From contig OY969916.1 in NCBI GenBank assembly GCA_963704535.1, positions 9,982,001 to 10,046,000 of the forward strand: a stretch of DNA of 64,000 bases. The letters are read 5' to 3'. Under the pieces are notes generated by a model, which was not told the DNA's origin, ran no database searches, and saw only the letters and a program-made list of their open reading frames with translations. How positions within the stretch are numbered: position 1 is the stretch's first letter; every line of letters begins with the position of its first letter. Source of the stretch: G963704535 sp963704535. Its GTDB lineage: Bacteria; Chloroflexota; Chloroflexia; Chloroflexales; Roseiflexaceae. Below, piece by piece: positions 33,488 through 42,525 of this stretch. The position numbers were made by a program, and so were the translations under genes.

Positions 33488-34806
33488 CCGCACAAACCAG
33501 CCAGGACTACGCCGCAGGATCTGCCGCCGTCACGCGGCCTCAATCGGTGTTCGACACCGTCGCCGACCTGGCGATCTATCGCCAGCGCTGGCAGCAGCGC
33601 TGCCTGCACTACCAGGTGCTGCGCAACTACTACGACGGCACGGTCTATAACGACACGGCGCTGATTCAGGCGCTCAAGCTCTACAGCGGCATCCGGCAGA
33701 TCTTCGGCCCGCTTCGGCGCGCCGTCCGAGTCGACGTGGCCAAGGTGCCCGGCGGCTGGACGCTGATGGAGGATGCCCCGCCAGCGCTGGCCGCCGCCGT
33801 TGAGCAGGTGCGCGCCTGGTCGAGCTACCGCGCCTCCTACAGCCGGGCGGTGCTGCACGGCGCGGTCGCGGGCGAGTTCGGCCTGGTGATGATTGATGAC
33901 CGCGCGGCGAAGACCGCCAGCATCATCCCGCTGCGGCCCGACGAGGTGGTCACCGGGACCTTCTCCGACGGCACACCCTTCGGCCTGGTCGTCAAGTGCA
34001 ACCTGGTCGACCGGCAGGGCCAGTACGAGTACGCCCAACTGTTCACGCCACGCACGATCACGACGTTCCGCAACGGCACGCAGCACGGCTATGACGGCCG
34101 CCAGCCCAAGCAGCCGAACCTGCTGGGCTTCGTGCCGCTGCTCCTCAGCCCCTACCTGGCTGGCGAAAGCGGCATCGGCGAGAACGCCTTCGCCGGCACC
34201 CAGGAGCTGCTCAACCGGGTGAACGACGCGGCATCCCAGACGCTCGATGTTATCCAGCGCAACGGTGAGCCACTCACCGTATTCTCAGGCGTTGAGGATG
34301 TGGAGTTCGACCCGGAGAATAACGCGATCACCTTGTCCAAGCCCGATGCCAAGGCGTACACGCTGGTGCCGAACCTCGTGATTGATCACGCGCTCGCCCT
34401 CATCGACAAGGTACTGGCCGAGTTCAAGAACCTACTCCCGCAGCTCATTCTGGATGTGCTGACCAGCCGCAACGACCTGGCCTATGACACGGTGCTAACG
34501 CTCTGCATGGAGCTGATCGACCACGTCGGCGACGTGCGCACCCACGTGGACGCCGCAATCGAGACCGCCGAGCGCTGGGCGCTCCAGGCAGGCCTCCAGA
34601 TGGGTGTCTTTACGGGCATCGAGCCCGCGCAGCACCGACTCGATCCGGAGCGGCCCGTTATTCAGCCGACGCCTGGACAGAGGCTTCAGATGGAGTCGCA
34701 GCAGGTCGGCCTGGAGGGCGCGCGGAAGGCGCTCACCGCGCCGCAGGCCGCGCCGACCCCTGGTCGGACCGGGACGGGCAGTGCCGACAAGGAGCCACCC
34801 GCATGA
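33472..34806 (+). CDS. Portal protein
   Basis: 444 residues with the SPP1-type portal layout: N-terminal helix RQRWQQRCLHYQVLRNYYDG, a central region with IPLRPDEVVTG and FVPLLLSPY, and the crown helices IDHALALIDKVLAEFKNLLP. Position right after the large terminase and before the scaffold/capsid genes supports the call. The gene overlaps terL by 16 bp. The C-terminal tail is Pro/Gly-rich. Confidence 0.88.
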   Translation: METALTAQTSQDYAAGSAAVTRPQSVFDTVADLAIYRQRWQQRCLHYQVLRNYYDGTVYNDTALIQALKLYSGIRQIFGPLRRAVRVDVAKVPGGWTLMEDAPPALAAAVEQVRAWSSYRASYSRAVLHGAVAGEFGLVMIDDRAAKTASIIPLRPDEVVTGTFSDGTPFGLVVKCNLVDRQGQYEYAQLFTPRTITTFRNGTQHGYDGRQPKQPNLLGFVPLLLSPYLAGESGIGENAFAGTQELLNRVNDAASQTLDVIQRNGEPLTVFSGVEDVEFDPENNAITLSKPDAKAYTLVPNLVIDHALALIDKVLAEFKNLLPQLILDVLTSRNDLAYDTVLTLCMELIDHVGDVRTHVDAAIETAERWALQAGLQMGVFTGIEPAQHRLDPERPVIQPTPGQRLQMESQQVGLEGARKALTAPQAAPTPGRTGTGSADKEPPA

Positions 34807-35243
34807 TGAAGGCACTGAGGGAGCTGCTATCGCACCGTCGCCGCCCTGCATCACAGCCGGCCACGCCGCTACCTGAGCACACGATCAAGGTGCATCAGTT
34901 CTTTTATGTGGTGAACGCCAAGGACGAGACGATCGCCCATGTCAAAACCTACGCCCGCCATGGTGTGCGCTGGCTCACCGACGTGTGGGTCGATCAGGAG
35001 CATCGCCGCCAGGGTTTGGCCACCCGCCTGCTGCATGAGGCACTGGCCGCCCACGTCGGTGAGGTGATCTATCTGACCGTCCACGGCTACACCAACCAGC
35101 CTCTCAGCGACGTGCAGCTCACGAACTGGTACGCCCGTTTTGGGTTCCAGCCCGCCGGCGCGCCCGGCGTGATGGTTCGTTATCCCGACACAGCACCGCA
35201 GGCCTCCGGCAGGACCGGGGCGGGCGGCGCTCACAAGGAGTGA
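34803..35243 (+). CDS. GNAT acetyltransferase encoded in the head operon
   Basis: 146 residues with the acetyl-CoA loop DQEHRRQGLATRLLHEAL (motif A, RRxGxA) and LTNWYARFGFQPAG (motif B). It is embedded between portal and scaffold with 4-bp overlaps at both ends, so it is made with the head proteins and may modify one of them or the host (inference). Confidence 0.8.
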   Translation: MMKALRELLSHRRRPASQPATPLPEHTIKVHQFFYVVNAKDETIAHVKTYARHGVRWLTDVWVDQEHRRQGLATRLLHEALAAHVGEVIYLTVHGYTNQPLSDVQLTNWYARFGFQPAGAPGVMVRYPDTAPQASGRTGAGGAHKE

Positions 35244-35248
35244 TTCCC

Positions 35249-35932
35249 ATGTTGCTTGGAATGTTGCGCGGCCAGGCGCTGCGCCCGTTCTACAGTCCCG
35301 ACGCCGGCGGCGGTGCAGGTGGCCAGGTGCCGCCCGCTGCCGACCCGGCACCCGCCGCCGATCAGGTGGCAGCTGATCCGCCGGCGACCGACCCACCAGC
35401 CGCCGATCCCGCATCGGACCCTGCCCCGGCGGCAGATCCCGACGCGGAGGAGGACCCCGAGCTGACCGCCGACGAGTGGCAGTCCGAGGCAACCAAGGCC
35501 CGCAAGCAGGCCGCACGCTACCGTACGCAGCTACGCGAGGCCCAGGCCCGTATCGCCGAGCTGGAGGCAGCCCCCGCGCCCCCTCCCGCAGCGGCCAACC
35601 CCGCCCAGGAGGCAGAAAGCCGCGCTGTTGCTGCCGAACGGCGGGCACTCGTCGCCGAGAGCGCCGCCGAGCAGGGCGTGCCCGCTGCCCTGCTGGCCGC
35701 CACGCGCGAGCTGCACGCCGCCGAGACCCCCGAGGCGATCGCGCAGGCGATCAGCAAGATCAAGGGCTTCCTGGCGCCTGCATCGGCGGGTGGCCACCGC
35801 CCGCCGGCTGAGCAGACCACCGCCCCGACGCTTGATCAGCAGATCGCCGATGCCCAGAAGGCAGGGAATACCCGTCTGAGCATCAGCCTGAAAGCCCAGA
35901 AGACGGCCCAAACCGCCAATAGTACGTCGTAA
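35249..35932 (+). CDS. Probable scaffolding protein
   Basis: About 227 residues: an acidic Ala-Pro-Asp-rich N-terminal region (ADPAPAADQ, EEDPELTADEW), a coiled-coil centre (KARKQAARYRTQLREAQARI) and a basic C-terminal tail. Composition, length and position immediately before the capsid gene are those of scaffold proteins, which have little sequence conservation. ATG 35249 was chosen because AAGGAG is 8 bases upstream. Confidence 0.75.
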   Translation: MLLGMLRGQALRPFYSPDAGGGAGGQVPPAADPAPAADQVAADPPATDPPAADPASDPAPAADPDAEEDPELTADEWQSEATKARKQAARYRTQLREAQARIAELEAAPAPPPAAANPAQEAESRAVAAERRALVAESAAEQGVPAALLAATRELHAAETPEAIAQAISKIKGFLAPASAGGHRPPAEQTTAPTLDQQIADAQKAGNTRLSISLKAQKTAQTANSTS

Positions 35933-35991
35933 GTGCCGCGCCGGCGCCGTGCGCCGCAGTCGCTGGCCCATGTATCGAGGAGCAACACATC

Positions 35992-37194
35992 ATGCCATCC
36001 GTTTCCGGCCTTGGATTGACCTTCAACCTTCCGAACTATACCGGCGAAGTGCTGGAGGTAACTCGCAGCGACACGCCATTCCTCAGCGCCATCGGTGGCC
36101 TGAATGAGCAGGGCGAGGTAATCGCGTCGACCGAGTTCGAGGGGCAGACCCAGGATCTTGGCGCGCCTTCACAGCCGGCGATCGTTGAGGGCGCCGACGC
36201 CCCGACGCTGACCGAGCGCTCACGCGGCACCTGGAACAACATCACCCAGATCTTCCAGTATGCCTTCGGCGTGTCCTACACCCGCCAGGCCGCCAACCAG
36301 CAGCTCGCTGGCCTGGCGATCGGGCGCCAGAACCCGGTCACCGACGAGCTGGCGTACCAGACCGAGCTGCAGCTCAAGATCGCCGCGCGCGATATCAACT
36401 ACAGCTTTGTCAACGGCGGCTATCAGAAGCCGAGCGATAACACCACCGGCCGCAAGACGCGCGGGCTGCTCGAGGCGATCACCACCAACGTGACCACCTC
36501 ACTCGACACCACGCAGACGTTCACCGCCGAGGCCGACGACGATGTGTTCACGGCCGGCGCGGCGCATGGTCTCGCGGTCGGCGACGTGGTCGTGCTGCTG
36601 ACGATGACTGGCGGCACCGGCGCCTCGCTCAACACCCAGTACTACGTGATCACCGTGCCCAGCTCGACCACGTTCAAGTTGAGCGCGAGTAGTGGCGGCA
36701 CCTCGCTGGCCATCACAGTCGATGCCTCGGCCGGCACGTTCGCCAAGGCGCGGCCGCTGTCGAAGGTCATGGTCCTGGATATGGTCCAGGGCGTCTGGGA
36801 CAACCACGGCATCGACGCCGGCATGGAGCCGACGCTGATGTGCAACGCCACGATCAAGCGCGCGCTGACCAAGCTGTTCATCACCGACGCCGGCTACCAG
36901 GAGATGTCGCGCAGCGTCGGCGGGGTGAGCGTCACCTCGATCCACACCGACTTCGGCGACCTGAACATCCTGGTCGAGCGGGTGATGCCGTCGACCGACC
37001 TGGTCTTCACCCACCTGCGCATGTGTAAGCCGGCCTACCTGCCGATCCCCAACAAGGGCTTCCTGTTCGTGGAGCCGCTGGCGAAGAGCGGCGCGCAGGA
37101 GAAGTACCAGCTCTACGGCGAGACAGGCCTCTGGCACGGCCCTGAGATCGCCCACGCCAAGCTCAAGTACGCCCGGCCCGTCAGCGGCGCGTAG
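35992..37194 (+). CDS. Major capsid protein (SU10/DUF5309-like HK97 fold) with an inserted beta domain
   Basis: 400 residues. The N-terminus (LPNYTGEVLEVTRSDTPFLS), TWNNITQIFQYAFGVSYTRQ and ARDINYSFVNGG match the DUF5309 type of HK97-fold capsid proteins. Residues about 175-245 are an insertion (VFTAGAAHGLAVGDVVVL, QYYVITVPSSTTFKLS), a beta module common in phage tail and decoration proteins that probably sits on the capsid surface. A related module occurs in the next gene. The C-terminal part resumes the fold (KSGAQEKYQLYGETGL). Confidence 0.87.
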   Translation: MPSVSGLGLTFNLPNYTGEVLEVTRSDTPFLSAIGGLNEQGEVIASTEFEGQTQDLGAPSQPAIVEGADAPTLTERSRGTWNNITQIFQYAFGVSYTRQAANQQLAGLAIGRQNPVTDELAYQTELQLKIAARDINYSFVNGGYQKPSDNTTGRKTRGLLEAITTNVTTSLDTTQTFTAEADDDVFTAGAAHGLAVGDVVVLLTMTGGTGASLNTQYYVITVPSSTTFKLSASSGGTSLAITVDASAGTFAKARPLSKVMVLDMVQGVWDNHGIDAGMEPTLMCNATIKRALTKLFITDAGYQEMSRSVGGVSVTSIHTDFGDLNILVERVMPSTDLVFTHLRMCKPAYLPIPNKGFLFVEPLAKSGAQEKYQLYGETGLWHGPEIAHAKLKYARPVSGA

Positions 37195-37206
37195 GACGAT
37201 TGAGTG

Positions 37207-37248
37207 GTGGAGGATGTTTGCGCGCAAACACCCGCAAACATCCTCCAC
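37207..37248 (+). terminator. Hairpin after the capsid gene containing palindrome site 2
   Basis: GTGGAGGATGTTTGCG (37207-37222) pairs with 37233-37248 around a 10-base loop. The left arm and loop include the TGTTTGCGCGCAAACA palindrome (37215-37230), so two alternative foldings, or a protein-DNA site and an RNA hairpin, share the bases. It lies 13 bp after the capsid stop and may reduce read-through to the tail genes. Confidence 0.6.
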
Positions 37249-37265
37249 TCTGATGAGGCAAGCCC

Positions 37266-37865
37266 GTGGCCTTCACCTACAACAACGATCTGAGCGATGC
37301 GCGCAGCCGAGCCCGCTACGCCGTCGGCGATATCGTCTCGCCGGGCCTGTTCCCGGACGCGACCTACGACGCACAGCTCGCTCAGACGACTCGGGCGCGC
37401 CAGGCGTTTAGTTGCGCGGCCGCCACCGACCTGTTTACCGCCGAGGGGCACGGCCTGAGCGACGGCGGCGCTGTCATCCTGGCCGATCTCACGGCGGCGA
37501 TCGGGATCTCGGCAGGCGTCATCCGCTACGTCCGGGACGCCGACACCGACACCTTTGCGCTGGCGCTGACCATAACCGGCGCGGCGATCGACCTGGTCGC
37601 CGACGGCGCGGGGTCGGTCGGCGTGGTGGATGAAGCGGCGGCCTGTCGCGAGATCGCCCGCGGCTTGGCGGCCCGCTACGCCACCAAGCCCACCAACGTC
37701 CGGCTCACCAGTGGCCTCACGGTGGCCTGGGCCGAGCGGGTGGCGCAGTGGAATCGGATCGCCACGGGCGAGGCCGGGGGCGCGCTGGCCAGGCGTGGCA
37801 AGGGCTTCACATTGAGGCGTGGCCCGGCACGCGACTACACGACCGGGGAGGGCGACGAGACGTGA
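37266..37865 (+). CDS. Head-tail connector (neck) protein
   Basis: 199 residues. The flanking helices (NDLSDARSRARYAVGDIVSP at the start, CREIARGLAARYATK later) are those of gp6-type connectors. They surround an inserted beta module (DLFTAEGHGLSDGGAVIL ... DTDTFALAL) related to the one in the capsid protein. GTG start with GATGAGG upstream. Position after the capsid supports the role. Confidence 0.65.
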   Translation: MAFTYNNDLSDARSRARYAVGDIVSPGLFPDATYDAQLAQTTRARQAFSCAAATDLFTAEGHGLSDGGAVILADLTAAIGISAGVIRYVRDADTDTFALALTITGAAIDLVADGAGSVGVVDEAAACREIARGLAARYATKPTNVRLTSGLTVAWAERVAQWNRIATGEAGGALARRGKGFTLRRGPARDYTTGEGDET

Positions 37866-38203
37866 GTGAGCCGCTGATTGATGACGAAACGCTGACCGAG
37901 CTGCGCGACCTGGAGGTCGGCGGGATGTTCGCCACGGCGACGATCGAGCGCGACGAGGTGACGATCGTCTCAGATGTACCGTTCTCGGTGCAGCCGGCGT
38001 CCATCAACGCGGCCGGCTTCCGGATGCAGCCGGCCATCCCTGGCCTGGGAGGCGGACGCGCCCAGCACGTCGGCTTTATGCCATGGGGCACCGATGTGCT
38101 GGAAGGCGACCTGATCCACTCGGGCGGCCGCTCCTACGCCGTCGAGGGCGTGGGCGACCTGCTGACCAGCGTCGGCCTGGCGCTCAGTGAGGTGCGCGGA
38201 TGA
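37862..38203 (+). CDS. Head-closure/neck protein candidate
   Basis: 113 residues from GTG 37862, overlapping the previous stop (GTGA). Mostly beta (MFATATIERDEVTIVSDVPF, EGDLIHSGGRSYAVEGVGDL), like small head-completion proteins. The call is based on size, fold impression and gene order. Confidence 0.6.
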   Translation: MSEPLIDDETLTELRDLEVGGMFATATIERDEVTIVSDVPFSVQPASINAAGFRMQPAIPGLGGGRAQHVGFMPWGTDVLEGDLIHSGGRSYAVEGVGDLLTSVGLALSEVRG

Positions 38204-38568
38204 GCATCGACAGGGCTGGAGTGGAACGCTACCTGGCGCTGCTCGAAACCGCCGACGAGCGGATCGACCGTGAGTCGGTCGCCGCGCTGGCGCGCACGCA
38301 GCAGACCCTGGCCGAGTACGCCGCATCGATCGGCCACCGTCAGAGCGGCGATATGGCCGACAGCATCCACGCGCTTGGCCCGTTCGCGCTCGGCGGTGGT
38401 ATCCTGGAGAGCCAGATCGCCAGCCCAGTGCCCTACGTGGATCTGGAGCTGGCACACGGCGGCAATCACGACTGGGCCAGCCGCACGCTGCGCGATCAGG
38501 CCGCCGTGCTGGAGCAGTTGCAGGAGCAGACCGGCCGCATTGTGGTCGCCGCGATCGGGGGCAGCTAG
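38200..38568 (+). CDS. Minor tail/neck protein, HK97 gp10-like
   Basis: 122 residues: an N-terminal helix (ERYLALLETADERIDRESV) then GDMADSIHALGPF and VPYVDLELAHGG, which recalls the gp10-type pattern in which a Y...E/G-H motif follows an amphipathic segment. It overlaps both neighbours closely. Confidence 0.6.
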   Translation: MSIDRAGVERYLALLETADERIDRESVAALARTQQTLAEYAASIGHRQSGDMADSIHALGPFALGGGILESQIASPVPYVDLELAHGGNHDWASRTLRDQAAVLEQLQEQTGRIVVAAIGGS

Positions 38569-38976
38569 ATGGATCGCAAAGCCGGGCGTGCGCTCGCCAA
38601 GAGCACCATCGAGGGGCTGGATCTGTTCGACCAGATCGAGAGCCACGAGCCAGAACGGCTCGACAAGCCGCTGCTCGTGACGATCCATAGCAAGTCGCTG
38701 GGCATGCTCCAGACTGCGCGCGACGATTTCTCCGCGCCGGCGGAGATCTGGATCAGCATCTACGTTCGCAGGATAACTGGCCAGGGGTCCGCGACAGAGG
38801 ACCTGTTCGACGACGTGGTGCGCGCGACGATACGTGCGCTCTTTGCCGCGTTCTACCCCCACGCCGCCAACCTTCAGATCGGGCCAAGCCAGGCCGGCGT
38901 GCCCGATCGACCCATCGATGGCAAAAACTACCGCATGGAGCGCTTTGCCGTGCGGTTCGACGATGACGAGGAGTAA
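38569..38976 (+). CDS. Tail completion (terminator) protein candidate
   Basis: 135 residues with alternating strands and helices (PLLVTIHSKSLGMLQTARDD, AEIWISIYVRRITGQGSATE). It directly follows the gp10-like gene and precedes the tail tube gene, the normal place for the tail terminator. The sequence itself is not diagnostic. Confidence 0.55.
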   Translation: MDRKAGRALAKSTIEGLDLFDQIESHEPERLDKPLLVTIHSKSLGMLQTARDDFSAPAEIWISIYVRRITGQGSATEDLFDDVVRATIRALFAAFYPHAANLQIGPSQAGVPDRPIDGKNYRMERFAVRFDDDEE

Positions 38977-38982
38977 GCATCC

Positions 38983-39417
38983 ATGACCACCAAGCTGCAC
39001 GGCAAATTCACCGTGGTGGAGTTCCTGCCGACCGGCGGCACGGCGCCCGACGACGTGATCACGATCTCGGCCAAGAGCCGCAACTTCGAGGTTGACCAGA
39101 AGGGCAACAAGATCGACACCAGCGTCCGCGAGGATATCGTGGCCGGGACCCGCGACTTTCAAATTGACGCGCCCGAGCGCACCGCCACGCTCGCGGGCCT
39201 CGACACCGACGAGAACACGCCCGATTGGGAGACGATCGACGTGGACGACACCGGGACGCTGACCTGGTACCGGCGTGGCAAGGGCACAGGCAAGCCGAAG
39301 AAGTCGGCGACCGTTCGGTGTCTGTCGAGCAAGTTCGGCAGCCCGCACGACAACGCCAACGACTGGACGATCCAGTTCGAGCTGACCAGCGTCATTACCG
39401 CCGCTACGCAGTCGTAA
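38983..39417 (+). CDS. Major tail (tube) protein
   Basis: 144 residues, beta-rich, with the phage tube feel: KLHGKFTVVEFLPTGGTAPD, FEVDQKGNKIDTS, FQIDAPERTATLAG and WTIQFELTSV. Position between the tail terminator and the tail assembly chaperones supports the identification. Confidence 0.65.
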   Translation: MTTKLHGKFTVVEFLPTGGTAPDDVITISAKSRNFEVDQKGNKIDTSVREDIVAGTRDFQIDAPERTATLAGLDTDENTPDWETIDVDDTGTLTWYRRGKGTGKPKKSATVRCLSSKFGSPHDNANDWTIQFELTSVITAATQS

Positions 39418-39554
39418 TGCGTCGCGATATCCGCCAAACCCTGCTGTACCTGGTGCTGGCGCTCCTGCTCGCGCTCGCGCTCGTGTGGTCGCTCCAGCAC
39501 CAGGTCTCCCGTACCTTTATTGAGCTTCCGACGCCGACGAGCATCGCACCATAA
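39417..39554 (+). CDS. 45-residue single-pass membrane peptide
   Basis: ATG 39417 overlaps the stop of the tail tube gene (TAATG). MRRDIRQTLLYLVLALLLAL shows a positively charged start and a strong membrane helix, then a Pro/Thr tail. The start and the tight coupling argue it is real. Such peptides can act in lysis, but no function is shown. Confidence 0.55.
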   Translation: MRRDIRQTLLYLVLALLLALALVWSLQHQVSRTFIELPTPTSIAP

Positions 39555-39563
39555 GAGGCCACT

Positions 39564-40022
39564 ATGCCCATCCCCCGTATCTACGCCGACGAGGCGTGTC
39601 CCCTGGAGGACTACGAGTCCTTCGGTATTCGTGTGCTCCAGAACTCGACCGACGCCGAGTGGCGCGACTGGCTGCTAGGCAACCTGGGCACGCCCGACTG
39701 CGCCGCCTGCGCCGCCCTGCGCCAGCCGCGTGCGACACGGGGTAAGCGCGGCAAGCCGGCCGAGGGGCCAAATCCGGCCGCCTACTGCCCGGCCTGCCAA
39801 GAGGCACGCGAGCGCTTCGGCCGCGCCGGTCACGCCTTCTTCGGCCCTGGCACGCCCGACCTGGATTTCTCCAGCCCACACGCTGCCCTCGTCACGCTGG
39901 AGCGCGACGATTTGCCGAGCGAGCTGCTGATGTGGCTCATGCTGCTGCCGGGCGCGGTGCGCGGGCGGCGGGCGGAGCAACTCGCGGGAAACTTGACACG
40001 CTCTTTGATGAGCCCGAGCTGA
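39564..40022 (+). CDS. Tail assembly chaperone, short form (G-like)
   Basis: 152 residues. It lies between the tail tube and tape measure genes, as in lambda. It contains a CAAC...CPAC zinc-like pair. Near its end the heptamer GGGAAAC (39986-39992) is in the exact X-XXY-YYZ frame for a -1 slip, leading into the overlapping frame that ends at 40222. Confidence 0.8.
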   Translation: MPIPRIYADEACPLEDYESFGIRVLQNSTDAEWRDWLLGNLGTPDCAACAALRQPRATRGKRGKPAEGPNPAAYCPACQEARERFGRAGHAFFGPGTPDLDFSSPHAALVTLERDDLPSELLMWLMLLPGAVRGRRAEQLAGNLTRSLMSPS

Positions 40023-40222
40023 TCAAAGAGCTGGCCGAGGACGATCCCGATCGCGTATCACTCCTGGAGACGCACGCCGTGCTGTATGAAGTGAGCCTGG
40101 CCGCGCAGATCAACGGCGCACTCCATATGGACGTGCGCCCGTGGGAGCTGCGCGACTGGCCACAGGACTATTTGGCGGCCGCGACCGCGCTGGCCCAGCG
40201 CCACTACCGACGAGACGAATAA
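39564..40222 (+). CDS. Tail assembly chaperone, long form (G-T-like) by programmed -1 frameshift
   Basis: 143 codons are read in the first frame to 39992, then the -1 frame continues (GKLDTLFDEPELIKELAEDD ... ALAQRHYRRDE) to 40222, giving about 219 residues. The slippery GGGAAAC matches the frame rule exactly, and the second frame has no start of its own that would give a sensible protein. The G and G-T forms hold the tape measure protein during tail assembly. Confidence 0.85.
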
Positions 40223-40224
40223 CC

Positions 40225-42523
40225 ATGTCAGCCAACGCCCAGATCGTCGTCTCCATGCGCAACCAGGCGGACCCCGAGGTCCGCAAGCTGGCCTCGTCGT
40301 TTCGCGACCTGATCCAGAAGCTGCGCGACGCCGGCGCCACCCAGGAGCAGGCTGAGCGCAAGGCTCTGAGCCATGCCCAGGCGCTGGCCCAACTCGCCGC
40401 CAAGTCAGGCCAGGTAGCGGCCGCCGAGCGCACGCTGTCGGCGGCTCTCAGCCAGGTCAACCGCGAGTCGACAGCGGCCGTGCGCGCCACGACCCAGATG
40501 GTCGGCATCCAGAATCGGATGGCGACGAGCTGGGGTACGACTGCGCTGACCGAGTTCAAGCAGGGCCTGGTAGGCTTCGCGGCCCCGGCCGCTGCCGCCA
40601 CGGCGGCGCTCACGGTGCTGACCGGCACGGTGCGGAGCTTCAAGGATGCGTTTGTCTTCAAGGCCCAATTGGACGCAACCACGGCTGGTATCAATCTCCA
40701 GCTTCGTGGCGTGCGTGATGTGAGTGCCGTGTGGGCACAAGGTCAAGCGGTCGCCGAACGCTACAAGCTCACACAAGCCGAACTCACCAGCATCATGCAG
40801 AATAGCGTGCAGGTGCTGCGCCAGTCCCGAAGCGGGGCCGACGAACTCACCACGACACTGCTGCGCCTTCAGGCGACCGCGCCAGAGAAACCGATCGAGG
40901 AGGCGGCGAGAGCATTACGCGAGCTTAATAGCGGAGATGTCACCACAATCAAGGATCTGTTCAACATCTCCGCAAAAGACGCGCGGCGTATGAAGGAGGA
41001 GATCGCGGGCGGGGCCGATGCCGTGCAGGTCCTGAGCCGATTCCTCACCGATGCCGGCTCAGGGATGGAGGTCCTAGAGGCACGAACCAAGGGCGCGGTC
41101 GGCGCCATGAACGACCTCAAGGTCGCAGAGGAACAGGCCGCGTTCGCCCAAGCGAAATGGGCCGAAGGACCGGGAATGCAGTTCTTGCTGCTCAGGACCG
41201 AGGCAGTCACCGCCGCAACCCGCATCTTAAATAAAGACTTTGTTGCCATGCAGGAAAGCGCGCTCCAGGTCGCCGCCAAGGGAGAGGGCGCCTTTCGTCC
41301 GATCTCGGTCATGGTCGCGCAAGGCACCGCACAGAACAACCTGTACCATCGATCGCTTACCCAGGGACTCGGTGGCGCTGCACAGGCTGTCGCTGCGGCA
41401 CAGGAGCAGGCAGCGGCAGCGGCGCTGGCAGGTGCAGCTGCCTTCGACCAGGAGCGCCAGGCCGTCGGACAGGCGCAACTTGCCGCCCAGCAGCACGCCC
41501 AGGCGTTGGCCGAGCAAACCCAGAAGACCCTGGAGTCCAAGCTCCAGACCGAGCAGATGGCGGCCTTCCAGCAGACCCTGGCAAATCTTGGCAGTCAGGT
41601 CGCCAGTGGGTTATTGACCAGCGGTGAAGCTGCCGATCTGCTCCGGCAGAAATACGCCCACCTGGGCGACGAGGCGCTGAAGCTGATCAACCTCTCGGCG
41701 CAGCTCGCCCAGGTGGACGCCGCCAAGCAGATCGCGGCGGGTCAGGCGCAAGTCACCGCGCGGCTGGTCGCGCAGGGCGAGGCGTACAAGAAGATCCGCG
41801 ACGCCGAGGAGCAGCGCATCGCCCAGACCGGCACGGTCGCCCAGAAGCAGGCGCTGTTGCTGAAGCAACTGGAGCGAGCGCGCGCCACCTACGGCGCGAA
41901 GAGCGTCGAGGCGATCGACGCCGAGACGCGCCTGATCGCGTTCCGCCAGCAGCAGGAGGCCGCCGCCGAGCGCACCGCCGATCGGGCTGGGAAAGCCAAG
42001 ATCAAGGATGCGCGTGAGGTCTTAAATCTCACCGAGCGCACCGCCGATGCCCAGGAGCGCCAGCTTCGGGCCGCGCTCGATGCTCGAACTCGGCGCGCTC
42101 GACGACAGCAAGCAACGACGGATCGAGGCCCGCGAGCTGGCCGCCGCGCAGAGGTTGCTGGCCAGTGGCCGCGGCAGCGCGGATCAGCGGGCGGCCGCTT
42201 CCGACGTGCTCCAGCGCATCCCGCTGGAGCAGCAGCGCCGGGCGCTCAATATCGCCAGCAAGAGCCGCGACGCCGGCGGCACGATCATCGGCGGCAAGCT
42301 CTACGGCTCGCAGCCCGGCGGCGGTGGACTGCCTGCGCTGCCGGGCGCGCCGGCCGGGTCGCTGCCTGCGATCCCGTCTCTCCCTGGCGCGCCGGCCAGT
42401 GGAGGCCTGCCCCCGATCGAGGTGCTGGTCACGCTCGACGGGCAGCAGATTGCAGCGAACGTCACGACCCGACTGCGCGGGGGCTTCCACGGCGCGCTCT
42501 CTAGCGGCTCTGGGGGAGGGTAA
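40225..42523 (+). CDS. Tape measure protein, with an apparent one-base frameshift
   Basis: About 765 residues if repaired. Long helical and Ala/Gln-rich (QAERKALSHAQALAQLAAKS, EEQAAFAQAKWAEG), with a short hydrophobic stretch near residue 115-135 (AAPAAAATAALTVLTGT). ATG 40225 follows the chaperone stop. Up to about 42080 the coding frame is the one starting at 40225. Then sense moves to the +1 frame (LELGALDDSKQRRIEARELA ... GGFHGALSSGSGGG). The original frame beyond that point is Arg/Pro-rich nonsense ending at 42504. The gene sets tail length. Confidence 0.82.
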
Positions 42524-42525
42524 GC

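Noticed and set aside
39564..40022. Reading the overlapping frame at 39932 as an independent gene
   Set aside because: Its first codons in that frame are Ala/Gly/Arg-rich shadow of the chaperone; sensible sequence starts only after the GGGAAAC slip site.
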